Shown here piece after piece: positions 40,350 through 51,025 of a stretch of DNA of 64,000 bases. The stretch is from Alphaproteobacteria bacterium (GTDB lineage Bacteria; Pseudomonadota; Alphaproteobacteria; Rhizobiales; JAJFHR01). Positions within the stretch are counted from its first letter, which is position 1. The number at the start of each line of letters is the position of its first letter. The DNA is taken from contig JAJRTY010000001.1 of assembly GCA_024278055.1 (NCBI GenBank), positions 21,211 through 85,210 of the forward strand, in the 5' to 3' direction. A program made the translations under genes and the position numbers. The notes beneath the pieces are model-generated. The model saw only the letters and a program-made list of their open reading frames with translations. It was not told the origin of the DNA and searched no databases.

Positions 40350-41096
40350 ATGAAGAATAGTACAACCCTTAACTCTAAAATTATCGCGTTTACCGGTTTA
40401 AGCGCAATGATTGTGGTCGCCTGGATCTATCTGGTGATGATGGCCGGACACTCCATGCCTGCCGGCAACATGGGTTCTGGTGCCAATTACTCGGTTGGGC
40501 TTCTCGCTTCCATGTGGGTGGCGATGTCAATCGCCATGATGTTGCCCACCGCAGTACCGATGATTTCCGCTTATATGGAGATTTGCCAGACTGCAGCAGC
40601 CAAATCAATTGCAACCGTATCACCGCTTGTTCTGATCGCCGGGTATTTATCCGTCTGGCTTGCCTTTGCCCTCAGCGCTGCCATCGCCCAGGTGGGCTTT
40701 CTTCAGCTGTTATTGTTATATCCGGTTCCGCCTGCGACCAGCCAGGCGGGTGCCAGCCTGTTGTTGATAGCGGCCGGGATCTATCAGTTCACCGGTCTTA
40801 AACAGGCGTGTTTGGCAAAATGCCGCGCACCGCTGAATTTTTTCTTTGCCAACTGGAGCGACAGCCCGCGCGAAATTTTCCAGCTTGGTGTCAAACAGGG
40901 GGTGTTTTGTCTCGGCTGTTGCTGGGCCCTGATGCTGGTAATGTTTGTTACCGGCATAATGGATATTCTCTGGATGGTAGCCCTGACGGCCCTTATGGTG
41001 GCGGAAAAAACCATCCCCAATCCGGATTTTTTAAGACGTATTACCGGGTTTGCTTTGATTGCCTGGGGTGCAACACTGGCGGTTGAATTAATATAG
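40350..41096 (+). CDS. DUF2182 family membrane protein
   Basis: MWVAMSIAMMLPTAVPMISAY; GVKQGVFCLGCCWALMLVMFVTGIMDILWMVALTALMVAEKTIP. Confidence 0.85.
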   Translation: MKNSTTLNSKIIAFTGLSAMIVVAWIYLVMMAGHSMPAGNMGSGANYSVGLLASMWVAMSIAMMLPTAVPMISAYMEICQTAAAKSIATVSPLVLIAGYLSVWLAFALSAAIAQVGFLQLLLLYPVPPATSQAGASLLLIAAGIYQFTGLKQACLAKCRAPLNFFFANWSDSPREIFQLGVKQGVFCLGCCWALMLVMFVTGIMDILWMVALTALMVAEKTIPNPDFLRRITGFALIAWGATLAVELI

Positions 41097-41102
41097 GGAG
41101 AT

Positions 41103-41720
41103 ATGCGTATGATTGAACCTTGGCACCTGAAGGGCGAACTCATGCTCAGTTGCAGTTGTGATGTGTTCTGCCCCTGCGTCATTTCGCTGGGTAAACATCC
41201 ACCCACCGAAGGCACGTGCCAGGGTTGGGTTGGCATCCGTATTGACGATGGTAAATATGGTGGCACAGACCTGTCAGGCCTCAACGCCGGCCTTTTGCTG
41301 GATATACCCGGCCCCATGGGACGGGGAAACTGGAAAGTTGCCGCTTACATTGATGAGCGCGCCAGTGATGACGCATTGGCAGGCCTCAGCACCATACTTT
41401 CCGGCAAGGCCAAGGGCTCAACCGGCGTTCTTGGTATCCTGGTCGGGGAATTTCTCGGCGTGTACAAGGTGCCGATTGATTATGAAACAGAAGGCAATAT
41501 CAGACGCTTCAATATTCCCAAAAAAATCAGCGGAGAAATCCGCCCCATACCTGGCGGTAATGACAGCGGCGATGTTGTCATCACCAATTCACAATACTGG
41601 ATAGCCTCTGACATCATTGTTGCCAAAGCCCATGTCAGCCGCGTGCGTGCTGAAAGCCGCATATGGGATTTTGCCGGAAAAAGTGCGGAAATCTGTCACT
41701 TAGACTGGTCCGGGCCGTAA
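41103..41720 (+). CDS. DUF1326 family protein
   Basis: WHLKGELMLSCSCDVFCPCVISLGKHPPTEGTCQGWVGIRIDDGKYGGTDLSGLN; directly follows DUF2182. Confidence 0.85.
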   Translation: MRMIEPWHLKGELMLSCSCDVFCPCVISLGKHPPTEGTCQGWVGIRIDDGKYGGTDLSGLNAGLLLDIPGPMGRGNWKVAAYIDERASDDALAGLSTILSGKAKGSTGVLGILVGEFLGVYKVPIDYETEGNIRRFNIPKKISGEIRPIPGGNDSGDVVITNSQYWIASDIIVAKAHVSRVRAESRIWDFAGKSAEICHLDWSGP

Positions 41721-41752
41721 GGGCGCCGGAAATGTTAAGAGCAATCCGGCAA

Positions 41753-43732
41753 TTACTGTTCCTTTGGCCTGGCGAAAGCCGGGTTTAAGTCCAGCGCAGG
41801 ATTTTCGTCAAAAAAGTTAAACGGCTGGATGGTTATTTCGCGCCACAGAGTTGGCATCATCGGCCAGTCTTCCGTGCGGGGAATATGGTGAATTCCAATT
41901 GTTGGCCATACCACAATATCCCTGTTTTCAATGTTCTGTGGCGAAGCAATCCAAGCCGGCAGGCCATCGCCGCCTTTTGATTGATTTGGAAAATTTCCGG
42001 CGGCATAGACCTGCCCGCGATCATAGGCTGTCACCCACAGCGCCTCATTAGAAAAAATAGCCCGCGATTGTGGTGAAAACTTAGGCGACAATGGCGCTGT
42101 CACCCGAGCAGACATTTCTATTTGAACCGAAGGGTTGTGCCCCAGTTTGGTCCGCTTGTTGGTGTTTTTGATGAACCATAAGCCTGATTGTTCCCCCAGT
42201 GCCGTTTCAACCTTGGCCGGAGTTTGATTGAAAGTCCAGATCTCGCGCCGGGGGTTTACTGACGGCAAAGTCAGTGGAGTGATTATTCCTTCGGCAAAGG
42301 TGTTTTTCAACCCGTCAACATCAAGGTCTATACGATAATAAAAATAGTGATCATGGTTGGGCGCCACACTATTGGCGGCAACCAGTGTGCCATACTTCGT
42401 ATCCTTATGTGCGCTTTCATCTTTCATGGATTTTGTTTCAACGCCCTTGATGGCAAGAATACCTGTGGCCCCCAAACGCAGTTTGATATCGCCGGTCTGG
42501 GTGAACACCCAGTCGAGCGCATAGTCATAATTTCCCACGGTGGGAATCATCCGCACCACCAGGTTGACGGCGCGACGACTTTCAACATCGCGACCGGCAT
42601 TTTCCGCATGACGCCAGGCGGGGTCCCCTGTGGCGCGTTCAAAAATACAAATGGCGCGTTCAACGGGAAAAACCTTTCCGGTGTCGCTGGGGACAACTGT
42701 ATTGATAAAAACGGCATTCACAGGGCAGTCTTTGCCCGGGCGCAGGGAAGAAGCAAGATACCCCAGACCATATTCGCCGGCATCAAGAAAAGCCTTGTAA
42801 GACCACGCAGGGTAGGGGTCCATATAGGGCACAAACATTTCTGACAAGGCCATTTGATAGGCAACTTTACGCAATTTGCCCTTGTCATTATAGCGTACCA
42901 GCGAAACGACGATACCGTTTCGGCGCTCAAAGCGCAGGTGAAACGACCAGTTTTGCCATTCAACCTGCAAACCGCCCTTGAGTTTGTAGTTGGCTCCCTC
43001 AGGCGATACATTAATCACCGGCTTGAGGGCGGGGCGAAATTCTGTATTGCTCTGGGTTTCGTAATTGCTCACCGGCGCCGGCACCGGCACAACACCGGTA
43101 TCGACCACATCAATGACCTTTTTGGCATTAACATCAACAACGGCAAAGACGCCTTCGACCGGGCGGCCATAACGATGGTTTTTTGACTTGGAGACCTCGT
43201 AACACGGCACATTCAAAATACGCTGGCCCTCATAATCATGGCCAGGTAAATACCCCGGTAAAATAGGCGAACAAAACAGATTTTTAAAATCATCATAGCC
43301 ACGCTTGCGCATGGCCTTTTGCCAATTGGGGTCCTTCAGTGTCAAAGCCTGGGCCATTCGCCATTCGCTAATGAGAACACTGCTCTGCACTCCGATTTTT
43401 TCCTCGACCGATATGACTTTGGCAGCGGTGATATCAACCACAGCCTCAAACGTTTTTGCCCCACGCCGGAAAACCACAAAAGATTTGCGTAAAATGGGGT
43501 CTCCGTCCTGCCATGCCCACATCGCCGCCTTGGCAGGCTCCTGCAGCCGAACAGCGGTAAACAGCGTGTCGCTGTCAACCTTACCGGCGCGCTTGAGGAT
43601 CGAAACCACACTGGACACTTCGTCAGCATCCAGTGCATTCAGGGGATGGTCCACTTGTTGAGCAGATGCGATGGTGGAAAAAACAGAAAGCAAAAATGCC
43701 AGGAAGGTGAGTTTCAGTTTTTGACCCGGCAT
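41753..43732 (-). CDS. Copper amine oxidase (primary-amine oxidase), secreted
   Basis: Signal peptide; TPQ cofactor motif NYDY (VGNYDYALDW), Cu ligands NHDHYF, catalytic Asp region LDAGEYGLG. Confidence 0.93.
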   Translation of the reverse strand: MPGQKLKLTFLAFLLSVFSTIASAQQVDHPLNALDADEVSSVVSILKRAGKVDSDTLFTAVRLQEPAKAAMWAWQDGDPILRKSFVVFRRGAKTFEAVVDITAAKVISVEEKIGVQSSVLISEWRMAQALTLKDPNWQKAMRKRGYDDFKNLFCSPILPGYLPGHDYEGQRILNVPCYEVSKSKNHRYGRPVEGVFAVVDVNAKKVIDVVDTGVVPVPAPVSNYETQSNTEFRPALKPVINVSPEGANYKLKGGLQVEWQNWSFHLRFERRNGIVVSLVRYNDKGKLRKVAYQMALSEMFVPYMDPYPAWSYKAFLDAGEYGLGYLASSLRPGKDCPVNAVFINTVVPSDTGKVFPVERAICIFERATGDPAWRHAENAGRDVESRRAVNLVVRMIPTVGNYDYALDWVFTQTGDIKLRLGATGILAIKGVETKSMKDESAHKDTKYGTLVAANSVAPNHDHYFYYRIDLDVDGLKNTFAEGIITPLTLPSVNPRREIWTFNQTPAKVETALGEQSGLWFIKNTNKRTKLGHNPSVQIEMSARVTAPLSPKFSPQSRAIFSNEALWVTAYDRGQVYAAGNFPNQSKGGDGLPAWIASPQNIENRDIVVWPTIGIHHIPRTEDWPMMPTLWREITIQPFNFFDENPALDLNPAFARPKEQ

Positions 43733-43822
43733 TATATATCTCCTATTAAAATGTTCGAAAATCCAACACCGAATCGGTATCCTGACCTAACAGAATTTGA
43801 ATAGTAACCAAGGAATTCACCC

Positions 43823-44536
43823 ATGTCATATGTCCTTAATGTCGCACCCGTTCCCTCCGTTCCGGTAAAAGGAAATGACAGCAGATTTCCGGTACGGCGC
43901 ATTTTCTGTGTTGGTCGCAACTATGCCGAACACGCCCGCGAAATGGGTTTTGATCCCGATCGCGAGCCACCTTTTTTCTTCACCAAACCTGGCGACGCTA
44001 TTGTTCAAGATGGTGCGGAAATTCCCTATCCCCCTTTGACCAACAATTTGCATTACGAGATTGAGCTGGTGGTGGCTATCTCTGGTGGCGGATTGAATAT
44101 CAGGGAAAGCGAGGCTCTTGAGCAAATCTATGGTTATGCGGTTGGCCTCGATATGACCCGGCGTGACTTACAGCTTTCCATGCGAAAAATCGGCCGCCCG
44201 TGGTGCTGGGGCAAAGCATTTGATAATTCTGCTCCCGTGGGCGAAATCACTCCCGTCGACCAATGTGGCCATATCGACAAAGGCCATATTTGGCTGGATG
44301 TAAATGGTGAGCGCCGACAGGACGGCGATATCAACCAGCTTATCTGGTCGATACCCGAAGTCATTGCCCACCTCACTCAATCGATAGCCCTTGCACCGGG
44401 AGATTTGATAATGACTGGCACACCCGCAGGTGTCGGACCGGTTGTTGCCGGTGACAGGCTTTGCGGAGGGATTGATGGTTTGGGTAGCCTGTCAGTCTCT
44501 ATCGTTGAACCTACATATTGTGCGGGCGGGTCTTGA
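43823..44536 (+). CDS. Fumarylacetoacetate hydrolase family protein
   Basis: IFCVGRNYAEHAREMG, PPFFFTKPGDAI, LHYEIELVVAI, GDLIMTGTPAGVGPV. Confidence 0.93.
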   Translation: MSYVLNVAPVPSVPVKGNDSRFPVRRIFCVGRNYAEHAREMGFDPDREPPFFFTKPGDAIVQDGAEIPYPPLTNNLHYEIELVVAISGGGLNIRESEALEQIYGYAVGLDMTRRDLQLSMRKIGRPWCWGKAFDNSAPVGEITPVDQCGHIDKGHIWLDVNGERRQDGDINQLIWSIPEVIAHLTQSIALAPGDLIMTGTPAGVGPVVAGDRLCGGIDGLGSLSVSIVEPTYCAGGS

Positions 44537-44939
44537 TACCGTTGGCAACCTGCATTTCCCGCACATATTTCACGATCGCGGCGATCTGTTGATCTGAAAT
44601 ACCAGGGCGTGGCGGCATGTTGCCGAAAGGCCAATGATGCTGTGGCACGCCTCCCTTGACGGCTCTGAAGAAAGCTTCATCGCCATGGTGGCCCGGGTTG
44701 TAAATAGAGTGAACCAGCGGTGGACCTTTCTTGCCTCCCGCAGCTTTTTTACCGTGACAGACAGCGCAATTGGCATCAAAGGCAACTTTTCCTGTAGTTG
44801 CCTGGGCCGAAAGGGTCGGCTCTGTGACATTAACACTCGCAGCATCCTTGGACGAAATCAAAGGAGCAACAAAAAGCCCGATGCCAAGCAGTAAAAAACC
44901 ACCAACCGCGATCGGTACAATATATTCAGAAATTTTCAA
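44511..44939 (-). CDS. Membrane-anchored c-type cytochrome
   Basis: N-terminal TM anchor; single heme motif CAVCH; C-terminal Met region. Confidence 0.88.
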   Translation of the reverse strand: MKISEYIVPIAVGGFLLLGIGLFVAPLISSKDAASVNVTEPTLSAQATTGKVAFDANCAVCHGKKAAGGKKGPPLVHSIYNPGHHGDEAFFRAVKGGVPQHHWPFGNMPPRPGISDQQIAAIVKYVREMQVANGIKTRPHNM

Positions 44940-45057
44940 TTTTGTAGCGTCCTTTTTTGAATCTAAAATTTATTTTACTATACTTTTAAAACCACTGCAC
45001 ATGGTTTGGTGCATTGATATGTGTCAAGGTCGGCTTTATCTGCTGGGCGAAATTCGA

Positions 45058-45618
45058 TCACCCGACCACAACCCCGCCCTTGTCATCAAACTCATAGGGC
45101 GGCAACCACAGGTTTTCCGGTGCCGGGCCACGGCGTACGCGCCCGGCAATATCGTATACCGAGCCATGACAGGCGCAGAACCAGCCACCCCAGTCACCGC
45201 GCAGGTCACCGTCCTTTTGCCCCTGGGGTATGCAGCCCAGATGGGTACACACACCAATCACAATCAGCCATTCTTCACGCTTGACCCGTGATGCATCTGT
45301 TGCCGGATCAATCAAATCATTACTAGTGTCATCGGCTTTCGCAGCGGCAATCTGTTCGGCACTGCGCCGAACAATAAACAAGGGGCTGCCCCGCCACTTT
45401 ACCGTCACCCGTTGGCCGATATCGATAGGCTGAAGGTCAACCTCAATCTTTGCCAGTGCCCGCACGTTGGCCGACGGGTTCATGTTGTCAATCAGTGGCC
45501 ACACCGCAAGCCCGCCACCCGCCGCCGCCATTGTGGCGGTGGCGATGTAGAGAAAATCCCGGCGATTTGCGGGGCGGGACGATTTCTTTTGGAAATCCGT
45601 ATCTTCAAGAGTGTTCAT
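45058..45618 (-). CDS. Rieske [2Fe-2S] protein (ubiquinol-cytochrome c reductase iron-sulfur subunit type) with Tat-like signal
   Basis: NRRDFLYIATATMAAAGGGLAVWPLIDNMNPS; CTHLGC...CACHGSVYD; PPYEF. Confidence 0.93.
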   Translation of the reverse strand: MNTLEDTDFQKKSSRPANRRDFLYIATATMAAAGGGLAVWPLIDNMNPSANVRALAKIEVDLQPIDIGQRVTVKWRGSPLFIVRRSAEQIAAAKADDTSNDLIDPATDASRVKREEWLIVIGVCTHLGCIPQGQKDGDLRGDWGGWFCACHGSVYDIAGRVRRGPAPENLWLPPYEFDDKGGVVVG

Positions 45619-45664
45619 GGCAGTATCTCCAGTAGTTCCCTGATGAAATTAATCGCCCCATGGC

Positions 45665-46198
45665 CTAATCTTTGGGTTTTTCCTCGTCGTGCTTACCCTC
45701 CTCGCTTTCGTCGTCGGAATGGTGCATAAGTTCGGCAATGCGCTCAGGAATGTCTGCCTTGGAAAATTTCTTCTGTTCGCTTGTGCTGTGGACAAAAGCG
45801 ATAATATTGGCGAGTTCTTCGCCGGTGAAATCGATTTGCTCACCCAATTCGTCTTCCTGAAGGGTAATCATCGTTCCCGCGCCCCGCCACATTTTAGCGG
45901 CAAAATCAAACGGATCCATGATTGACGGCATGGTGGCGGCATCGAGAGCCGGTGCATCCTGACCGCCAACTCCGTTGATGGCGTGGCACACCACGCAGCC
46001 TTTGCTGGCATACAGCTTCCGGCCCTTGGCCGGGTTCATGAATGGCAGCAGCATGCCTTCTTTTTTAACCGTTTCGGAATTTTCCGCGGGCTTGGCCTGC
46101 TCAACGGCATCATGGGACTTTGCATCAGCCAGGGCTGTTCCAGTGGCGAGCAGCATGGTCATTGCGGTGAAGAGTGAAAGGGTTTGAATTTTAGCCAT
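45665..46198 (-). CDS. Secreted/periplasmic c-type cytochrome with acidic His-containing tail
   Basis: Signal peptide; KGCVVCHAINGVGGQDAPAL; acidic tail LMHHSDDESEEGKHDEEKPKD. Confidence 0.88.
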   Translation of the reverse strand: MAKIQTLSLFTAMTMLLATGTALADAKSHDAVEQAKPAENSETVKKEGMLLPFMNPAKGRKLYASKGCVVCHAINGVGGQDAPALDAATMPSIMDPFDFAAKMWRGAGTMITLQEDELGEQIDFTGEELANIIAFVHSTSEQKKFSKADIPERIAELMHHSDDESEEGKHDEEKPKD

Positions 46199-46218
46199 TT
46201 TTTTCTCCAAAAGGTGGG

Positions 46219-48582
46219 TTAAATTTTAACGGAACGAAGACGCAGTGCGTTGGCAATCACTGAAACCGATGAAAAACTCATCGCTGCCGCCGCAAAGATT
46301 GGTGAAATCAGAGTTCCCAGGAACGGGTACAGGATCCCCGCCGCAATTGGGACGCCTGCGGCATTGTAAATAAGGGCAAAAAACAGATTTTGCTTGATAT
46401 TACGCATTGTCGCTACTGACAGTTTGCGCGCCCGAACAATACCGTCCAGATTGCCGCTGACCAGTGTGAAGCCGGCACTTTCGATTGCCACATCTGCGCC
46501 CGTGCCCATGGCAATACCGACATCGGCCTGGGCAAGTGCGGGGGCATCATTAACGCCGTCACCGGCCATGGCCACCTTTCTGCCCTGGTCTTGCAGTTCC
46601 TTGATGATACGGGCCTTGTCCTCGGGCATCACATCGGCACGGATTTCATCGATACCAAGTCGGCCCGCCACTGCTTTGGCGGTACGTTCATTGTCGCCGG
46701 TGGCCATGATCACCCGGAAGCCCACTTCATGCAGGGCCCTGATGGCGTCTGGTGTAGATTCTTTCACCGGATCGGCGACTGAGACCAGACCGGCAATCTT
46801 GCCTTCAAGCATGATGAACATTACGGTTTCGCCTTCATCACGCCGGGAGTTGGCAGTCTGTGACAAAGACCCGGTGGAAAGACCCATTTCCTTGACCATT
46901 CTGGCGTTACCCAGGGCCACGGATTTGCCATCGACAACACCCTTGACGCCCATGCCGGTTACCGCTTCGAAATCTTCGGCATCGGCCAGTTTAACGCCAC
47001 GTTCTTCAGCTCCCCTGACGATTGATTCCGCTAAAGGATGCTCTGAGCCGCGCTCAAGTGATGCTGCCAGTCGCAATACATTATCTTCATCAAAACCTTC
47101 CTCCGGCAACACCGCCACCAGCATTGGTTTTCCTTGTGTCAAAGTTCCGGTTTTATCGACAATCAGAGTGTCAACTTTGGCAAAACGCTCAAGTGCTTCA
47201 GCGTTCTTGATCAATACACCGGCCTGGGCACCGCGCCCGGTTGCAGTCATGATCGACATCGGCGTTGCCAGTCCCAGTGCGCACGGGCAGGCAATAATGA
47301 GTACCGCCACCGCTGAGACCAGCGCATAGGCATAGGCCGGATCAGGGCCCCAGATCGACCAGGAAATGAAGGCGATAATGGCAATGCCGATGACGGCGGG
47401 TACAAATTTCCCGGCCACCGTGTCAGCAAACTTTTGAATGGGAGCGCGCGAACGCTGGGCATTGGCAACCATTTCAACGATTTGACTCAACATTGTATCA
47501 GCACCGACACGCCGCGCTTCCATTACCAAAGCGCCGGTTCCATTTATGGTTGCTCCGGTAACTTTATCACCGGCTACTTTCTCAATCGGGATCGGTTCGC
47601 CGGAAATCATTGATTCATCGATTGAAGAACGCCCCTCAATCACCACACCATCCACCGGCACTTTTTCACCGGGACGAATGCGCAGCCTGTCGCCAACGAC
47701 AACATCTTCAAGCGCTATCCCCTCCTCAGTACCATCGGGCCGGATGACCCGTGCGGTTTTGGCCGCAAGGTCGAGCAGGGCCCGTATGGCCGATCCGGTG
47801 CGTTCACGCGCCGAAAGTTCCATAACCTGACCCAGCAACACCAGTGTCACAATCACGGCGGCGGCTTCAAAATAAACCCCGACAGAGCCGTCGGCATTGC
47901 GGAAACCGTCCGGAAATATCTCAGGGACGAATAAGGCCACAACGGAGAAGATGAAGGCTGCCCCGACACCCATGGAAATCAGGCTGAACATATTCAGGTT
48001 CATGGTCATGAACGATTTTGCACCACGAACGAAGAACGGCCAGCCGGCCCACAGGATTACCGGAGTGCTGAGGGCCATTTCGATCCACAGCGAGGGTTGC
48101 TCACCGAAGAAATCACGGATCTGATTGAAACCGGCATAAGTCGGCATGGTTAGTAATAGCAATGGAATGGTCAAAACAACGCTGACCCAGAACCGGCGCC
48201 GGAAATCAACAAGCTCAGGGTTGGGACCTTCTTCTCCGGTGGGAACACCTTTGGGCTCAAGCGCCATGCCACATATTGGACATTCGCCGGGGCCAACCTG
48301 CTCGATTTCAGGGTGCATGGGGCAGGTGTAGATTGTGCCTTCAGGCATCGGCTCGGCCACGGGTGGACCATCGGCATATTTTTCCGGGTCAGCCTCAAAT
48401 TTAGCCTTGCAGCCGGTTGAACAGAAGTAAACCGTAGCCCCATTATGTTCGATGGTGTTTTTGGCTTCAGCCCGAACAACTTTCATACCGCAAACAGGGT
48501 CTGTTACCGTGTCATCGTGACCCTGCATATGGCTGTGACTGTGATCGTGCCCCTTGTGGTTATGTGGTGTTGTTTTATCCAT
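46219..48582 (-). CDS. Cu+-type P1B ATPase with N-terminal YHS and heavy-metal-binding (CPMHP) domains
   Basis: [49 protein letters not shown]-terminal DPVCGMKV...[18 protein letters not shown] and [25 protein letters not shown]; start likely MDKTTP. Confidence 0.94.
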   Translation of the reverse strand: MDKTTPHNHKGHDHSHSHMQGHDDTVTDPVCGMKVVRAEAKNTIEHNGATVYFCSTGCKAKFEADPEKYADGPPVAEPMPEGTIYTCPMHPEIEQVGPGECPICGMALEPKGVPTGEEGPNPELVDFRRRFWVSVVLTIPLLLLTMPTYAGFNQIRDFFGEQPSLWIEMALSTPVILWAGWPFFVRGAKSFMTMNLNMFSLISMGVGAAFIFSVVALFVPEIFPDGFRNADGSVGVYFEAAAVIVTLVLLGQVMELSARERTGSAIRALLDLAAKTARVIRPDGTEEGIALEDVVVGDRLRIRPGEKVPVDGVVIEGRSSIDESMISGEPIPIEKVAGDKVTGATINGTGALVMEARRVGADTMLSQIVEMVANAQRSRAPIQKFADTVAGKFVPAVIGIAIIAFISWSIWGPDPAYAYALVSAVAVLIIACPCALGLATPMSIMTATGRGAQAGVLIKNAEALERFAKVDTLIVDKTGTLTQGKPMLVAVLPEEGFDEDNVLRLAASLERGSEHPLAESIVRGAEERGVKLADAEDFEAVTGMGVKGVVDGKSVALGNARMVKEMGLSTGSLSQTANSRRDEGETVMFIMLEGKIAGLVSVADPVKESTPDAIRALHEVGFRVIMATGDNERTAKAVAGRLGIDEIRADVMPEDKARIIKELQDQGRKVAMAGDGVNDAPALAQADVGIAMGTGADVAIESAGFTLVSGNLDGIVRARKLSVATMRNIKQNLFFALIYNAAGVPIAAGILYPFLGTLISPIFAAAAMSFSSVSVIANALRLRSVKI

Positions 48583-48611
48583 CAGCTCTTTCCTTGATTG
48601 AGTGCAATCAT

Positions 48612-50429
48612 TCAATTTTGGTGTTTAGCTTTGACCAGACTATTGAACATAAGAACAAAGGCCTGCTCATTTATTTCATCCCGAAAAACCCGGCTGGCCT
48701 TGATAGCGTCTGAAACTGCTGCAAGATTTTCGTGTTCACGTTTGATCAGGGGATGATCTTTGGCCAGCGCACGGCGATTGGCCGCCACTATGCCAGCCAA
48801 CATTTCAACGCCATTCATGCAGGGATTTATTTCCTGTGAAAACATGAACCGGCTGGTGCGCATCGGGTGCAGCCACTTTGCCATTTGGGCAGTCCACGGA
48901 TTGGCTGCCGCCTGCACGAAGGGGCTGATGAAGGTTTTGTAAATGACCTCGTTAAATTCTGAAACAACGCGAGCCCGCTCAAACGCTTCGGTTTCCTGCG
49001 GGAACACCAGATCCTTGACGTCACGGGTTTCGAAGTGAACATTATACTGGGATTTGTGGCAGTCTGGATCACCGGTGGGGTTGTCGATTTTCATTTCATA
49101 AAGCCCCGGTTGCAGGTGTTCGATTTCATCAAGGCTCTCCAGTATAGCCCGGTGCTCAAGGCGTGCTACTTTGGCTGAAACGAAGATACCCAAGTGCCCA
49201 CTATGGGGATTTGTCAGGTAGACAATACGCTGATTGGCGCGTTTGAGATCATCCGTGTCTTTGTAGACGACCGGAATCCAGCCCAATGCCTGGTGCGGCG
49301 GGGTGATATTGTCGCCCCATGAAGCAAAAATCACCAGTGGATTGCGAATGGCACGCAAATCAGCCATGCAGTCATCGCAAATACGAAACTGACCCTGTTC
49401 AAGCCTGTTGCCGATGAACAGGTTTTCTATGATGGCGAGAATTTCCTCACGGCTGAGGCTGTAAAACCCGTTCCACCAACGCTCAAATTCTAAAAACCGC
49501 TCACTTTCCGTATCAACATTTTCATACAGGTTGGCGTATTTTTCCCAGATGGCTTTTTCCGGCTTGAGACTTTCAAAATTCTGCGCCAGCCAGGCGCCGT
49601 CGAATTGACCGTTGCCAAGATCAGAAATGAAATGCGCAAGCCAGACACCACCAACCAGTGCCCCCGAAATGCGCATGGGATTAACGCCAGCCTCGCCTGC
49701 CCAATAAGACAGGGGTGAGCCGTTCAGGACCACCGGACCACTCAATCCGACACAATCGGCTGCCAATAAGGTGAGCGCCCAACCGGCCTGACAATTACCA
49801 TAAAGAACCGGCGGTTTGCCGGGATGCTTATTGGCAACTTCAGCCACGAAACGGCGCAGGGCATGATGCACATCAGCCAGGGTTTGCCCGGCGACGGGTT
49901 CTGGAAAGAAAATGACAAAATAGACCGGAAAGCCTTCATGCAGGGCTACACCGACTTCGGAATCATGCTTGAAGCCTCCAATTCCCGGTCCATGACCGGC
50001 CCTGGGATCAACCACAATTACCGGAGGCTTTTCGGCATCAACGCAATCGTCCCAGCAATCATCGCCAATTTCAACAATTCGCAACAGGGCATAATTCACA
50101 GGTCTGTCAAAGGAGCGTGCATCAAGCAACGTCTCATATTTGAAATCAAGTAACGGTGGCATGCCAGCGCGCTCATGTTCGATGGTGTTGTTGGCACGCT
50201 GGCGCAACACATCCCAGAACAGAATTGAGCGTTGCCAGGCATCAACCATGTAAGATGCAGCATCAAGCGGTAATATTTGCGCCTCTGCAGCAGGCAGGGC
50301 AGCCCTTTGACGCTCAGGCGCGATAGGACGCCCGGCATTTCGCACAGCCTTTGTTTTCTTGACTGGCGTACGCCGGGCCGGGGGGGCTTTTTTGTGGCGT
50401 GTAACGGCTTTTGCTCGATGTGCGTTCAT
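48612..50429 (-). CDS. DUF3141 domain protein (PhaC/polyhydroxyalkanoate synthase-like alpha/beta hydrolase)
   Basis: [43 protein letters not shown]; nucleophile-elbow-like [12 protein letters not shown]; Lys/Arg-rich N-terminus. Confidence 0.82.
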   Translation of the reverse strand: MNAHRAKAVTRHKKAPPARRTPVKKTKAVRNAGRPIAPERQRAALPAAEAQILPLDAASYMVDAWQRSILFWDVLRQRANNTIEHERAGMPPLLDFKYETLLDARSFDRPVNYALLRIVEIGDDCWDDCVDAEKPPVIVVDPRAGHGPGIGGFKHDSEVGVALHEGFPVYFVIFFPEPVAGQTLADVHHALRRFVAEVANKHPGKPPVLYGNCQAGWALTLLAADCVGLSGPVVLNGSPLSYWAGEAGVNPMRISGALVGGVWLAHFISDLGNGQFDGAWLAQNFESLKPEKAIWEKYANLYENVDTESERFLEFERWWNGFYSLSREEILAIIENLFIGNRLEQGQFRICDDCMADLRAIRNPLVIFASWGDNITPPHQALGWIPVVYKDTDDLKRANQRIVYLTNPHSGHLGIFVSAKVARLEHRAILESLDEIEHLQPGLYEMKIDNPTGDPDCHKSQYNVHFETRDVKDLVFPQETEAFERARVVSEFNEVIYKTFISPFVQAAANPWTAQMAKWLHPMRTSRFMFSQEINPCMNGVEMLAGIVAANRRALAKDHPLIKREHENLAAVSDAIKASRVFRDEINEQAFVLMFNSLVKAKHQN

Positions 50430-50445
50430 TTTGTGTGCTCACTAT

Positions 50446-50676
50446 TTACGGCTGGTCTTGCTGATTACCGGAAAAAAGACCCGACTTGATATGATGCTCA
50501 AGTGCCAGCAGCATGAATGCCAGCCGTTCGTTGGTGGTGTTCGATGCACCGGCAGTTACCTGGCCGTCTTTCCACACTACTGACACGGCCACGGCTTCTA
50601 TCTGATCGAGATTATCCAGACCGGAGGAAAAAATTTCCGCGACAGTGGTGCCATGGAGACTATAGATATCGCTCAT
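50446..50676 (-). CDS. Small conserved-looking protein of unknown function (76 aa)
   Basis: Tightly packed between the DUF3141 and DUF5676-like genes, same strand; no recognised motif. Confidence 0.6.
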   Translation of the reverse strand: MSDIYSLHGTTVAEIFSSGLDNLDQIEAVAVSVVWKDGQVTAGASNTTNERLAFMLLALEHHIKSGLFSGNQQDQP

Positions 50677-50692
50677 TATGTGTTCCTTTTAA

Positions 50693-51025
50693 TCAGGTGG
50701 CTTTGGTGGACCGGGTTGCAAAAAAATTGTAAAGCGGTGCGAATATGAGGGCCACATACCAACCGTAGGCGAAAGTCTCGACCAGGCCGAGGAAAAAACT
50801 GGACCAGTTTATCCAGACAAACCCTGGCAGGAGCGGTGCCCAGGACGGGTTCATGGCATAGCTGGGAAACCACAGGTCAAACAGGACGCATAATACAAAC
50901 GATATCGATAACAATCCCCCCAATGCCATGCCCAGTGCGACTATGGATATAGGCCGGGCAGCGTGTGCCTGTGCGGGAGAATTAATTCCTGCAGATGAGA
51001 GGTAAGTGGGTGAAGTTTTAGACAT
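50693..51025 (-). CDS. DUF5676-like two-TM membrane protein
   Basis: ALGMALGGLLSISFVLCVLFDLWFP...WINWSSFFLGLVETFAYGWYVALIFAPLYNFFA; start likely MSKTSP. Confidence 0.65.
   Translation of the reverse strand: MSKTSPTYLSSAGINSPAQAHAARPISIVALGMALGGLLSISFVLCVLFDLWFPSYAMNPSWAPLLPGFVWINWSSFFLGLVETFAYGWYVALIFAPLYNFFATRSTKAT

Noticed and set aside
46394-47329. 311-aa plus-strand ORF
   Set aside because: Antisense to the well-supported Cu ATPase; low-complexity Ser/Thr/Ala-rich composition typical of a shadow ORF.
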